Positions 1-7,865 of a DNA stretch of 34,045 bases are shown in pieces. Within the stretch, counting starts at the first letter, position 1, and each line of letters begins with the position of its first letter. A program made the translations under genes and the position numbers. Below the pieces are notes generated by a model. The model made no database searches. It was given only the letters and a program-made list of their open reading frames with translations, and had not been told where the DNA came from. Source of the DNA: CAYPHJ01 sp964410485 (GTDB taxonomy: Bacteria; Desulfobacterota; Binatia; UBA9968); contig CAYPHJ010000045.1 of assembly GCA_964410485.1 (NCBI GenBank), positions 1 through 34,045 of the forward strand, given 5' to 3'.

Positions 1-84
1 GGCGAGCACAATTCGGAGTTTCTCAAGCCGCTTGGCTATGACGAACAGGCAATCGCAGCGCTAAAGGAGAAGGGCGTGATTTGA
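1..84 (+). CDS. CaiB/BaiF family CoA-transferase, C-terminal end only
   Basis: The first 27 codons of the window are open and end in TGA. The visible tail reads GEHN, then LGYDEQAIAALKEKGVI. Class III (CaiB/BaiF) CoA-transferases commonly end this way: 'GEH' for the last conserved loop, 'LGY', a short helix and 'AAL...GVI'. Members move CoA between carboxylic acids in the cytoplasm. The rest of the gene lies left of the window, so substrate and start are unknown. It points towards the convergent dienelactone hydrolase gene, with a palindromic repeat between them. Assignment rests on a short tail. Confidence 0.6.
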   Translation, partial: GEHNSEFLKPLGYDEQAIAALKEKGVI

Positions 85-136
85 ACGATCACAAGCTCCT
101 CCAGGAGACTATGTCGCGATGCCAATTTACCGCATG

Positions 137-236
137 TGTCATCCTGAGCGAAAGTGAAGGATCTGCTTTTGGCCCGTCCAACTCTTTCGATCACGAACAA
201 GCAGGTTCTTCGTCGCCGTGCTCCTCAGAATGACAT
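137..236. repeat. Dispersed palindromic repeat (TGTCATCCTGAG type)
   Basis: The element begins TGTCATCCTGAGCGAAAGTG and ends with the near-complement CTCAGAATGACAT, giving a roughly 100-bp unit with imperfect inverted ends. An internal pair, GATCTGCTT near 169 and AAGCAGGTTCTT near 199, adds a second complementary arm. Non-coding elements with TGTCATyCTGAG ends occur as dispersed repeats in many uncultured soil bacteria; that is recalled knowledge, not a search result. It fills most of the gap between the converging CoA-transferase and dienelactone hydrolase genes and could also act as a bidirectional terminator. Confidence 0.6.
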
Positions 237-273
237 TGCGACACAACCTCGATGACCGCTCTGAGGTATCCCT

Positions 274-984
274 TTACTCATTTTCCAGCTCCCGGGCCAG
301 AAAATCGGATACCAAATGCCAGGCGCTGTCGGCCAGACGCGGATCGTAGCAATCGCCGTCGCCGAGAGCAAAGCCATGCCCCGCATGGGGAAAGAAATGC
401 CACTCGAGCGGTTGCCCATTGGCACGTAAGCTGTTCCATAGCCGCTCCTGTACCTCAATCGAAGCCACGTGATCCTTCCCACCGAAGAGGATAATCGATG
501 GACATTTAAACTGCCGTGCCGCTTCGTTGGGATGGCGTGGGCGTAGCTCGCTGGGCCCTTCGTCCCGAACCGAAGGATAATAGCCGACGAAAGCGCGGAC
601 GCTGGGAGTGGCAGCAACAAAGTGGATGCCGAGGCGGCCGCCCATACAGTACCCCACAACACCACAGCGCTTCGCGTCCACATCTTTTCTTTCGGTCAGA
701 TAGCGCCATGCCGTATTGATGGTCTCGACGAACTGGCCATCCGTCGTCGTTTTCTGGGCTTGATGGGTTCCGTCCGCAAAACCCAAAAGCTTGTAAAGAT
801 CGGGAACAATGGTGGTGTAGCCGAGTTTCGCGAAATTACAGACCACGGCTTTCATATGGCCGGTGACGCCGAAGTGGTGATGGACGATCAAGACACCGGG
901 GCCGCCGTCCCTCCGGTCCGGATGGGCGATGTATCCGGGGATGCCGTCCTTTTCGGTCGAGAGATCGCGATGAATGATCTTCAT
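274..984 (-). CDS. Dienelactone hydrolase family protein
   Basis: A 236-aa cytoplasmic alpha/beta hydrolase. The Cys-Asp-His triad is clear: C113 in the nucleophile elbow GYCMGG, D171 in FGGKD and H203 in HAGHGF. Spacing nearly matches classical dienelactone hydrolases (about C123, D171, H202). Such enzymes open dienelactones to maleylacetate in chlorocatechol-type degradation, but many homologues hydrolyse other esters. The frame could start nine codons earlier, but ATG 984 is chosen because a strong SD (GGGAGGA) lies about 3 nt upstream. It is the last gene after the ABC importer on the same strand, with about 50 bp between, so it is probably co-transcribed. Substrate not identifiable. Confidence 0.9.
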   Translation of the reverse strand: MKIIHRDLSTEKDGIPGYIAHPDRRDGGPGVLIVHHHFGVTGHMKAVVCNFAKLGYTTIVPDLYKLLGFADGTHQAQKTTTDGQFVETINTAWRYLTERKDVDAKRCGVVGYCMGGRLGIHFVAATPSVRAFVGYYPSVRDEGPSELRPRHPNEAARQFKCPSIILFGGKDHVASIEVQERLWNSLRANGQPLEWHFFPHAGHGFALGDGDCYDPRLADSAWHLVSDFLARELENE

Positions 985-1036
985 GATTCCTCCCTTTAGA
1001 CTGTGTCGCAATCAAGTTTATGATCTCGGTCCTGTA

Positions 1037-2041
1037 TTACACCTCGATTCGCCTGCCGTCCTGAAACATATGAACGCGCTCAGGCGCCACATTAAGCCCA
1101 ATGGTTGCTCCGAGAGCCAGCTTGAGTTCGGTATCCGCGCGGGCGACCAGCTCGAGATTGTCGCCACATATCAGATGGACGAACCGGTCGGAACCCAAAT
1201 CTTCAATTAACTCCACGCGACCTTGGACCAAGGCTGTCGCTAAATCGCTCAAGCGCCAGTCCTCGGCTCTAATACCGAGCGTTACCGAGCTTCCGGCCAG
1301 TCCAGTGGGCGACATCTTCAGCATGCTCGAAAGATCAAGTTGCAAGCCGCGGGCGTGGAGAATGGCTTTGTTTTGATCCAGCCGGCCCGCGATAAGATTC
1401 ATCTGCGGGGTGCCGACGAAACTTGCGACCATCAAGTTGGTCGGACGCTGATAGATGTCGGAGGCCGTGCCCAACTGCTGAATTCTCCCTTTGTCTAAAA
1501 CGATGATTTTCTCTCCGAGGGTCAATGCCTCTGCCTGGTCATGCGTAACGTAAACGATCGTCGTGCCAAGGCGACGATGGAGCCGCGCCAGTTCGACCCG
1601 CATAGTCGAACGCAGGGCCGCGTCCAAGTTCGACAACGGCTCGTCAAACAGAAAAATTTTCGGGCTTCTTACAATGGCCCGTCCAAGCGCCACTCTTTGC
1701 CGTTGGCCGCCGCTCAATTCTTGAGGACGCCGCTGCAAAAGATCTTCGATCTCCAGAAGCTGAGCGGCCTGCCTGACCTTTATCTCGACGTCTCGCGTCG
1801 GTATGCTGCGGAGCCGTAAGGAAAAAGCCAGGTTCTCGAAAGCAGTCATGTGCGGGTACAGGGCGTAGCTTTGGAATACAAAGGCGATGTCCCGCTCGCG
1901 TGGCGCCAGGTGCTCGATACGCTCACCCCCGATCGCGATCTCGCCGCTTGTGGGCTGCTCCAACCCCGCGATAAGCCGCAACATCGTCGATTTGCCGCAG
2001 CCTGACGGACCCAGCAGAATGCAAAACTCTCCGTCAGACAC
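1037..2041 (-). CDS. ABC transporter ATP-binding protein (MalK/UgpC-like)
   Basis: Energy-coupling ATPase of the adjacent importer, CUT1 sugar-transporter type. Counting from the GTG at 2041, Walker A is GPSGCGKST (residues 11-19), the signature is LSGGQRQRV, Walker B is IFLFDEP and the switch histidine is in VTHDQAEA. The last third is a TOBE/OB regulatory domain (GIRAEDW). The GTG is the only canonical in-frame start but is almost certainly too far in: homology continues upstream through LSKHFGPTEVLNDVSFEV, which includes the A-loop aromatic residue, to about position 2122. No ATG, GTG or TTG exists there in frame. An ATG at 2153 is one frame off, joined by a run of six A. The start region is therefore unresolved. 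Confidence 0.88.
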   Translation of the reverse strand: MSDGEFCILLGPSGCGKSTMLRLIAGLEQPTSGEIAIGGERIEHLAPRERDIAFVFQSYALYPHMTAFENLAFSLRLRSIPTRDVEIKVRQAAQLLEIEDLLQRRPQELSGGQRQRVALGRAIVRSPKIFLFDEPLSNLDAALRSTMRVELARLHRRLGTTIVYVTHDQAEALTLGEKIIVLDKGRIQQLGTASDIYQRPTNLMVASFVGTPQMNLIAGRLDQNKAILHARGLQLDLSSMLKMSPTGLAGSSVTLGIRAEDWRLSDLATALVQGRVELIEDLGSDRFVHLICGDNLELVARADTELKLALGATIGLNVAPERVHMFQDGRRIEV

Positions 2042-2222
2042 CTCGAAAGAAACGTCATTTAAAACTTCTGTCGGACCGAAATGTTTCGATAACCGCGAGA
2101 CAGATAACGAGCCGATTGTAACCTCCGAGGGTGAGTTTTTTCTCAGCGCCCATGGCCGATTGTTGCGCCAGATGGCGCTCGGCGCACTTACACGCCTGGC
2201 CGATGATCAAGATTAAGCCGTT

Positions 2223-3038
2223 TCATCCCTTTACCGCGCCCGCCGATAACCCGCGGATAATACCCCGTTGAAATATCAGAGTCAGCAACACCAGCGGCAG
2301 CGTGGCCATAGTCGAAGCCGCGGCAATCTCTCCCCAGGGCATCGTATATTCTCCCGGAAAGAGGGCGATGCCTACCGGCAGCGTTTGCACGCCGGGGTTG
2401 GTCATGATGATGAGCGCGAAGAAGAATTCATTCCATGCATAGATGAAGACCAGCAAAGCGGCGGTCAGTATCCCCGGCGCCGCTAAAGGCAAGATGACTT
2501 TATATAACGCCTGCAGCCGGCTACAACCGTCAACGAGCGCCGCCTCTTCGATCTCGCTCGGTACTTCGCGAAAAAACGTGGTGAGAATCCATGTTCCAAG
2601 AGGGAGCGAGAGTGCAATGTACGCTGCAACCAATCCCTGGTAGGTGTTCAGCCAACCGATGTTGTTGAGAATACTCCAAACCGGCCCGGCGATCGCGATT
2701 TGCGGGAACATCGCAATCGCGAGCAGCAACAGCAGATACAGGTTTGTCCAAGGGAGGCGAAAGCGAGCAATAGCATAGGCCGCCAATGAGCCGACCACGA
2801 CGGTGATAAAGGTAGCACTGCCCGCGATAATTACGCTGTTGGCCATGTATCCGAGCAGGCCATGTGTTGCCAACGCGGATCGGTAAAACTCCCAGTGAAA
2901 TGACGGGATGATCGTCGGCGGAATCGCCGTCAGCTCGGCAGGGCTTTTGAAGGATGTCAGGACAAACCAGACAAATGGCAGCAGACAGTATACTGCGATG
3001 ACAAACGAACAGATCAGCAGAATCAACGATCGCCGCAT
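2223..3038 (-). CDS. ABC transporter permease, MalG type
   Basis: Inner-membrane permease of a carbohydrate-type (CUT1) importer, 271 aa, with about six hydrophobic segments beginning at LILLICSFVIAVYCLLPFVW. The EAA loop that docks on the ATPase reads EIEEAALVDGCSRLQALYKV. The open frame runs further upstream, but ATG 3038 is chosen because it overlaps the stop of the preceding permease gene by one base (TGATG), typical of translational coupling, and because the MalG-type first membrane segment follows at once. It is third in the order binding protein, MalF-type permease, MalG-type permease, ATPase. Confidence 0.9.
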   Translation of the reverse strand: MRRSLILLICSFVIAVYCLLPFVWFVLTSFKSPAELTAIPPTIIPSFHWEFYRSALATHGLLGYMANSVIIAGSATFITVVVGSLAAYAIARFRLPWTNLYLLLLLAIAMFPQIAIAGPVWSILNNIGWLNTYQGLVAAYIALSLPLGTWILTTFFREVPSEIEEAALVDGCSRLQALYKVILPLAAPGILTAALLVFIYAWNEFFFALIIMTNPGVQTLPVGIALFPGEYTMPWGEIAAASTMATLPLVLLTLIFQRGIIRGLSAGAVKG

Positions 3039-3922
3039 CAGGCGCCTCCCTTCAGGCGAGTGGCCTGCAACATCCGCAGGTAAACCAGCGAGAGAATCAG
3101 TGAAAGCAAAAAGACACAGACCGCAATCGTCGAGCCGTAACCGATCATTCCCTCCGCAAAAGTCTTTCTGTAGCCATAGAACTGCAGCACATTGGTGGCA
3201 TCCGCCGGACCGCCTTGAGTCATGACGAAGACCAGGTCGAACACGCGTAAGGCGTCGATGGTCCGGAAAAGCAAAGCCAGGAGTAAGGCTGGTTTGAGAA
3301 GAGGCAGGGTTATATGACGGAATTTCTGCCATTGTGACGCGCCATCGATGGTCGCGGCTTCATAGATCTCGTCGGGAATCGTTTGCAGCCCCGCCAGGAT
3401 GATCAACGCCGCAAACGGAGAGGTCTTCCAAATCTCTGCCACAATGATCGCTCCCATCGCGAGGTGTGGATCGGCGAGAGGCGCAAAATAACGCGCCGTT
3501 TGATCACCAAAGAGAATGAAATTGAACAGTCCGTAACGGTCGTTAAAGGTGAAGCGCCACATCTGCGAGGACACCACGGTCGGGATCGCCCATGGGATGA
3601 GGACCACGGCGCGCAGAACTCCCCGTCCGCGAAATATCTCGTTCATGACCAGCGCCATGCCGAGTCCAAACAACAATTCGAAGGGAATGGTGATGCCCAC
3701 GAAGAGCAATGTGGTTCTGAGAGACTGCATCGCCACCGGATCGGTCCAGAGATCAAGATAGTTTTCCCACCCGACCCACTTTTGCCCCAGCCACGGCAAA
3801 GTCAGAATGAGTCTGTAGAAGCTCAGGCGGAAAGATTCGACAATCGGATAGAGGGTGAAGAGGCTGACGAAGATCAAGCTCGGCAGAACAAACCAGAAGG
3901 CGAGGCGATAGGAGCTTTTCAT
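3038..3922 (-). CDS. ABC transporter permease, MalF type
   Basis: Inner-membrane permease, 294 aa, partner of the MalG-type protein encoded next. A first membrane segment at residues 8-28 (FWFVLPSLIFVSLFTLYPIV) leads into an amphipathic stretch and five more hydrophobic segments. The EAA loop is EIYEAATIDGASQWQKFRHI near residue 190, followed by TLPLLKP. The ATG overlaps the stop of the binding-protein gene by four bases (ATGA) and its own stop overlaps the next ATG, so the three genes form a tight operon. Size and motif order fit CUT1 importers of disaccharides, glycerol phosphate or similar solutes; the substrate cannot be read from sequence. Confidence 0.9.
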   Translation of the reverse strand: MKSSYRLAFWFVLPSLIFVSLFTLYPIVESFRLSFYRLILTLPWLGQKWVGWENYLDLWTDPVAMQSLRTTLLFVGITIPFELLFGLGMALVMNEIFRGRGVLRAVVLIPWAIPTVVSSQMWRFTFNDRYGLFNFILFGDQTARYFAPLADPHLAMGAIIVAEIWKTSPFAALIILAGLQTIPDEIYEAATIDGASQWQKFRHITLPLLKPALLLALLFRTIDALRVFDLVFVMTQGGPADATNVLQFYGYRKTFAEGMIGYGSTIAVCVFLLSLILSLVYLRMLQATRLKGGA

Positions 3923-5196
3923 GGGATCGGCTTGTCACGTAAAAGATCCAGGACGCGGTTCATATCCCGGGCGGCCAAGGCGGCGCGTCCGTCGATATCG
4001 GTATCGGGAAGCGCCAATACCGAACTGAAATAGCGTTGCATGATGTTCGACAGAGGGACATAGACAGGCGTGGTCGGGCGCGGGACCGCCCGTTCGAAAA
4101 CTTTCAGCAAAGATTTCAGCTGGGGAATTTTCGCGATCAACTCCGGATGGTCGTAGAGCGCGCGTCGCGTCGGCGCCCGGCCGATCGAGAGCCCGATGCG
4201 CTTCTGCATGGCCTCGCTTGTCATATGGTCGACAAAGCGCCAGGCGAGTTCCGGTTGTCGGGAGAACCGGCTGATGCCGAGTTGCCAACCGCCCAGTGTG
4301 GCCACGCCTCGATGGCCGGCAAAACCTGGCAGGGGAGCCATGCCCACCTTTCCCGCAATCCTGGATTGCGCCGGATCATTGGCGATGACCCAGGCGTATG
4401 GCCAGTTGCGCAGGAAGATCGCCCTGCCCTGAGTGAACAGCGCAAGAGATTCCGGTTCCTCATCGGCAAGCACTCCACGGTGGGCAATGCCGCCAATGAT
4501 GTGATCCCGGACGAAACGCACCGCTTCGAGCGCTCGGGGCTGATCGATCTGGCTCAGCAACCGCTTCTCATCCCACAGCGCTCCACCATTGCTGAGAATG
4601 TACTCCATCATGTTGCAGACCAGCCCTTCATACTGTTTGAACTGGCCGGAAAACCCCACCAGGTGTGGATCTTGCTCGCGCTCGAGAATGGATCGCGCTT
4701 GGTCGACCATCTCGGGCCAGGTCCGCGGCGCTGTGAAACCGTATTTATCCAAAAGATCCTTTCGGTAATAGAGGAGCCCGGCGTCGATGAAGAGCGGCAC
4801 GCCGAATATTCGCCCTTGATAGCGGTTGGCCAGGATGGGGGCATCGAGAAAGCGCTTTTGTTCGGCAGCGCTGAAGTAGCGATCCAACGGCAATGCCCAG
4901 CCCGCCGAGGCAAATTCTGCAGGCCAGATGACGTCCATAAAAAAGACGTCCAAGCTGATATCGCGGTTGCGGAACTTCTGTGTCAGCAGGGAATGAAATT
5001 GCGTCGAAGAGCGGGGAGCGATCTCGCGCACAACTTTAACTCCCGGATTGTGCCGCTCGAACTCCTCAACCACTTCGCCCCAAAGCTCCGGCGCCTCCAA
5101 TTGCCAACCGACAAAGCGAAGCGTCTTCTCCCGCGCGGCGCCAAAGGCCGGCTGGACGATGGCAAACAAGATCAGGATGGAGAGAAGCTTTTTCAC
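3919..5196 (-). CDS. Extracellular solute-binding protein (SBP_bac_1, sugar type)
   Basis: Periplasmic receptor for the adjacent importer, 425 aa. The N-terminus MKKLLSILILFAIVQPAFGA is a standard signal peptide with likely cleavage after AFGA and no lipobox cysteine. The mature part resembles trehalose/maltose-binding proteins of the LpqY/ThuE type: LRFVGW, HNPGVKV, then the family block DVFFMDVIWPAEFASAGWA near residues 83-101, and LLYYRKDLLDKYG. The start is GTG 5196, preceded by AAGGA at about 8 nt. It is first of the four transport genes, and a hairpin-forming repeat separates it from the upstream amidohydrolase, so transcription probably starts in that gap. Confidence 0.9.
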   Translation of the reverse strand: MKKLLSILILFAIVQPAFGAAREKTLRFVGWQLEAPELWGEVVEEFERHNPGVKVVREIAPRSSTQFHSLLTQKFRNRDISLDVFFMDVIWPAEFASAGWALPLDRYFSAAEQKRFLDAPILANRYQGRIFGVPLFIDAGLLYYRKDLLDKYGFTAPRTWPEMVDQARSILEREQDPHLVGFSGQFKQYEGLVCNMMEYILSNGGALWDEKRLLSQIDQPRALEAVRFVRDHIIGGIAHRGVLADEEPESLALFTQGRAIFLRNWPYAWVIANDPAQSRIAGKVGMAPLPGFAGHRGVATLGGWQLGISRFSRQPELAWRFVDHMTSEAMQKRIGLSIGRAPTRRALYDHPELIAKIPQLKSLLKVFERAVPRPTTPVYVPLSNIMQRYFSSVLALPDTDIDGRAALAARDMNRVLDLLRDKPIP

Positions 5197-5364
5197 GAGT
5201 ATTTTCCTTTTGAGATATTCGCCTGCAACACTAAAGGGTCAACCACGGAAATCCTGGAGCGGCGAAAGCGAAAGAACTCGAAATATCTGCCGCAAAGTAA
5301 TTCATGTACCAAAAGTACAACACAGCAGATGAAAACGAGCCCCGGCAGTTGGTATCGCGCCGAT

Positions 5365-5419
5365 AAATCCCCTGTAGCCCCCTTTGGCAAAGGGGGCGGG
5401 CCGCAGGACCGGGGGATTT
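5365..5419. repeat. GC-rich palindromic intergenic repeat
   Basis: Outer arms AAATCCCC (5365-5372) and GGGGATTT (about 5412-5419) flank an inner hairpin, GCCCCCTTTG-GC-AAAGGGGGC. Outer-plus-inner arms of this kind (AAATCCCC...CCCTTTG.CAAAGGG...GGGGATTT) are a recognisable family of dispersed intergenic repeats in many bacteria (recalled, not searched). It sits in the 287-bp gap between the amidohydrolase stop and the solute-binding protein start. It could attenuate read-through. A truncated relative may lie inside recD2 near 22699-22726. Confidence 0.65.
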
Positions 5420-5483
5420 TCCTTATAGTCGGCTATTTTCATAGGAGGCGCAAAGGAATTTCTACATCCCTCACGGTTGCGCG

Positions 5484-6323
5484 CTATGCCGGCAGCGGCC
5501 AGTCGAGCCATTGCGCGATGCCCCGACCCATAATCCACTCTTTATCCGATTCTGAAAGGAAGCTCAGCTCTTCTGTAAACAGTGTCACTGCTTGACCGTA
5601 AGGGCACGGTAGATGCGACAAATCGGTGCCCCAAAAACAACGCCCCGGTCCAAAAGCATCGACCACGCGGCGGATGAGAGGGTGAAGCGTTGGAAACGGG
5701 TAGGGCTCGTGGACGTAAGACGGCAACGCGGAAACTTTTACTGCGACATTTTTCAAGGGCGCTAGCTTCACGAGAGTGTCTACGGCAGGGCCGAGCGGTT
5801 TACCTCGAAGCGCCGAGCCGAGCCCCATGTGATCGATAGTCAGCCGCAGTCGCGGATGCCGCTCGGCGATGTCGCCGAGTTTCGGCACGGCTTGAGGCGC
5901 AAGAGCCATGACCGGGATGTCATATTGCTCCGCTGCATCCCAAAACCACTCGGCGGTGCCGTCTTCCAACCACAGCGGCCCGCGACCTTGATGAAAGGTC
6001 ATGCGTATTCCCAGCATGCCCGGCTGTTGTTTCCATCCAGGGATCAAATCTCGGCTCTCGGGCTTATTTATGGCCAGTCGGCCCATGACCGCGAAACGCT
6101 CGGGATACAGGCGCGCCGCTTCAAGTGAAACATCATTACCGAAACCCTCCCAGGTCGGCGGCACACAAACAGTCCGGTACACGCCGTTAGCGTCCATGAC
6201 TTGCAGCAGTTCCTCATAGCCCAGAGCTACGGCGCGGTGAGGTTTCGAGGCATCCTCTCTTACGTACGGCTTGTCATGTCTTTCCGGTCCCCAGATGTGC
6301 ACTTGTGAATCGATGATGAACAT
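5484..6323 (-). CDS. Amidohydrolase family protein (TIM-barrel, lactonase/ACMSD-like)
   Basis: A 279-aa Amidohydrolase_2 protein. It opens MFIIDSQVHIWGPE, where the family's HxH metal motif is reduced to HxW as in several fuconolactonase and 2-pyrone-4,6-dicarboxylate lactonase relatives. Later landmarks are DHMGLG (metal or active-site His near residue 168) and FWGTDLSHLPCPY, whose Asp matches the catalytic aspartate. Relatives hydrolyse lactones or decarboxylate ring-cleavage products. ATG 6323 has a good SD (AGGAG, about 7 nt away). It lies upstream of the ABC importer on the same strand, suggesting one catabolic pathway with the dienelactone hydrolase. The reaction cannot be fixed. Confidence 0.85.
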   Translation of the reverse strand: MFIIDSQVHIWGPERHDKPYVREDASKPHRAVALGYEELLQVMDANGVYRTVCVPPTWEGFGNDVSLEAARLYPERFAVMGRLAINKPESRDLIPGWKQQPGMLGIRMTFHQGRGPLWLEDGTAEWFWDAAEQYDIPVMALAPQAVPKLGDIAERHPRLRLTIDHMGLGSALRGKPLGPAVDTLVKLAPLKNVAVKVSALPSYVHEPYPFPTLHPLIRRVVDAFGPGRCFWGTDLSHLPCPYGQAVTLFTEELSFLSESDKEWIMGRGIAQWLDWPLPA

Positions 6324-6407
6324 GGATGGCTCCTGCTTTTGCTTAGTTCCTACACAACGCAGCGATCGTCACTCCGGAGGATATATCGCTCGGGTTTACC
6401 CATCGTA

Positions 6408-7859
6408 TCAAACATTATCACTGCTTTTCTTCGCCCCGGCATGGATACTGCGGACTATCTTCTCTGCGGCCTCCTCGCCGGACCGAACGCAGTCGGAGAT
6501 GCCCACACCACGGTAAGCACTTCCCGCAAGCGCAAGGCTCGGGATTCCAGCAATTATGCTTTCAATTTGCCTAATGCGTGCCTGGTGTCCCACATAATAT
6601 TGCGGCATCGAGCGGGGGTAGCGGTGGATTCGAGAGAAAAGCGGCTCGGCGGTGACACCAAGAAGACTGGCCAGCTCTTCCCGGACATTTTTTTCCATAG
6701 TGGCATCATTATCTTCGAATAGTTCGGGCTGCAAACTGCCGCCCACGAAGGCGCGAATGAGCGCGTAACCCGGAGGCGCGCGGCGGGGATATTTCAGGCT
6801 GCTAAACGTTGAGGCCAGGAGTTTTCTATTTTCAATGGCAGGCACGACAAAGCCGAAAGCATCGAGTGGTCGCGGAAAATCGCCAGTGCTATAAGCTAAG
6901 CTAACCGTAGCGGTGGAAGCATAGGCGATGCCTTTCAGCTCGTCGGCTGCAGAAGGTGTAACAGATCTGATGATATCCGCCGTTCGATAAGCGGGAGTGG
7001 CAAGAATCACGCCGCCGACTTCACCATCTTCATTGTTGCCGATGGTCACGCGCCACGAACCTTCATTTTCATCGTGAGACAGGTGAGTCACTGCCGAGTT
7101 CAGCCGGATACAATCTTTGGGGAGCAAACTCGAGAGACGGTCCACCAATTCCTGCATGCCATCGGCCAGTGTAACGAACAAACTCCAACGGGCGCCGCTG
7201 CCGCCTTCTGGGTTGCGGGCGCGGCGGCGCTGCTCGGAGCGCATGGCCCGAATTATACTACGTTGGTCGCGTTCCATTTCCTTAAAGCGCGGCATTGTGG
7301 CGGCAAGGCTAAGCTTATCGGGATCCGCTGCATAGATGCCACCGACCAGAGGTTGCGCAACCCGTTGGAGCGCTTCGTTTCCGAATCGACGCCGAACGAA
7401 GGATGCGAGGCTTTCGTCTTCATCGACGGCGCCGCGCGGCAAAAGCATTTCACAGGCCATGCGAAACTTTCCGGCCCATGAGAATAAGGGTGCCTGCACA
7501 AACGGCCAGAAGCGGGTTGGCGCAAGTAAGAAAAAACCTTCCGGAAGAGATTCAAGCTTGCCGCGATGGACAACGTAAATCTTCTGGTACGCTGCTTGGG
7601 TTGAGACGAGACGCGGCGCGAGGCCGATGCGTTCGCACAGGCGAAGCGCCGCAGGCTTTTCGGTGATGAAAGAATCTGGGCCGGCTTCAATGACGAAATC
7701 ATTGATGCGTTCAGTGGCGATCGCGCCTCCGAGACGAGGCGACGCTTCTAAAAGCGTGAACTCGAAGTCAGAAGATTGTTCTCTCTGAAGCTCGACAAGC
7801 CGATGCGCCGCCGCTAACCCGGCGATGCCGCCGCCGACGACGATGATGCGGCGGTTCAT
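6408..7859 (-). CDS. hemG: Oxygen-dependent protoporphyrinogen/coproporphyrinogen oxidase
   Basis: FAD enzyme of late heme synthesis, oxidising protoporphyrinogen IX (PgoX type) or coproporphyrinogen III (CgoX type); 483 aa, a normal length. The N-terminus IIVVGGGIAGLAAAHRL (residues 4-20) is the Rossmann FAD-binding GxGxxG motif. FTLLEASPRLGGAIATERIN, AGPDSF and the C-terminal block LALAGSAYRGVGISDCVRSG match the HemY/HemG flavoprotein family. It follows hemH by 6 bp and hemE before that. Which pathway branch is used is not decided by this window, since no chdC/hemQ or hemF/hemN is present. The gene is also called hemY; it is unrelated to the flavodoxin-like E. coli HemG. Confidence 0.93.
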   Translation of the reverse strand: MNRRIIVVGGGIAGLAAAHRLVELQREQSSDFEFTLLEASPRLGGAIATERINDFVIEAGPDSFITEKPAALRLCERIGLAPRLVSTQAAYQKIYVVHRGKLESLPEGFFLLAPTRFWPFVQAPLFSWAGKFRMACEMLLPRGAVDEDESLASFVRRRFGNEALQRVAQPLVGGIYAADPDKLSLAATMPRFKEMERDQRSIIRAMRSEQRRRARNPEGGSGARWSLFVTLADGMQELVDRLSSLLPKDCIRLNSAVTHLSHDENEGSWRVTIGNNEDGEVGGVILATPAYRTADIIRSVTPSAADELKGIAYASTATVSLAYSTGDFPRPLDAFGFVVPAIENRKLLASTFSSLKYPRRAPPGYALIRAFVGGSLQPELFEDNDATMEKNVREELASLLGVTAEPLFSRIHRYPRSMPQYYVGHQARIRQIESIIAGIPSLALAGSAYRGVGISDCVRSGEEAAEKIVRSIHAGAKKSSDNV

Positions 7860-7865
7860 CGCGGC

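Noticed and set aside
2223..3332. Upstream-extended start for the MalG-type permease
   Set aside because: The extra 98 residues are an out-of-frame reading of the MalF-type permease gene; ATG 3038 overlaps that gene's stop and begins at the expected first membrane segment.
4036..5595. 519-codon plus-strand open frame
   Set aside because: It lies antisense to the solute-binding protein gene, which has a signal peptide, family motifs and operon overlaps. The antisense translation is rich in Arg/His/Gln and resembles no family.
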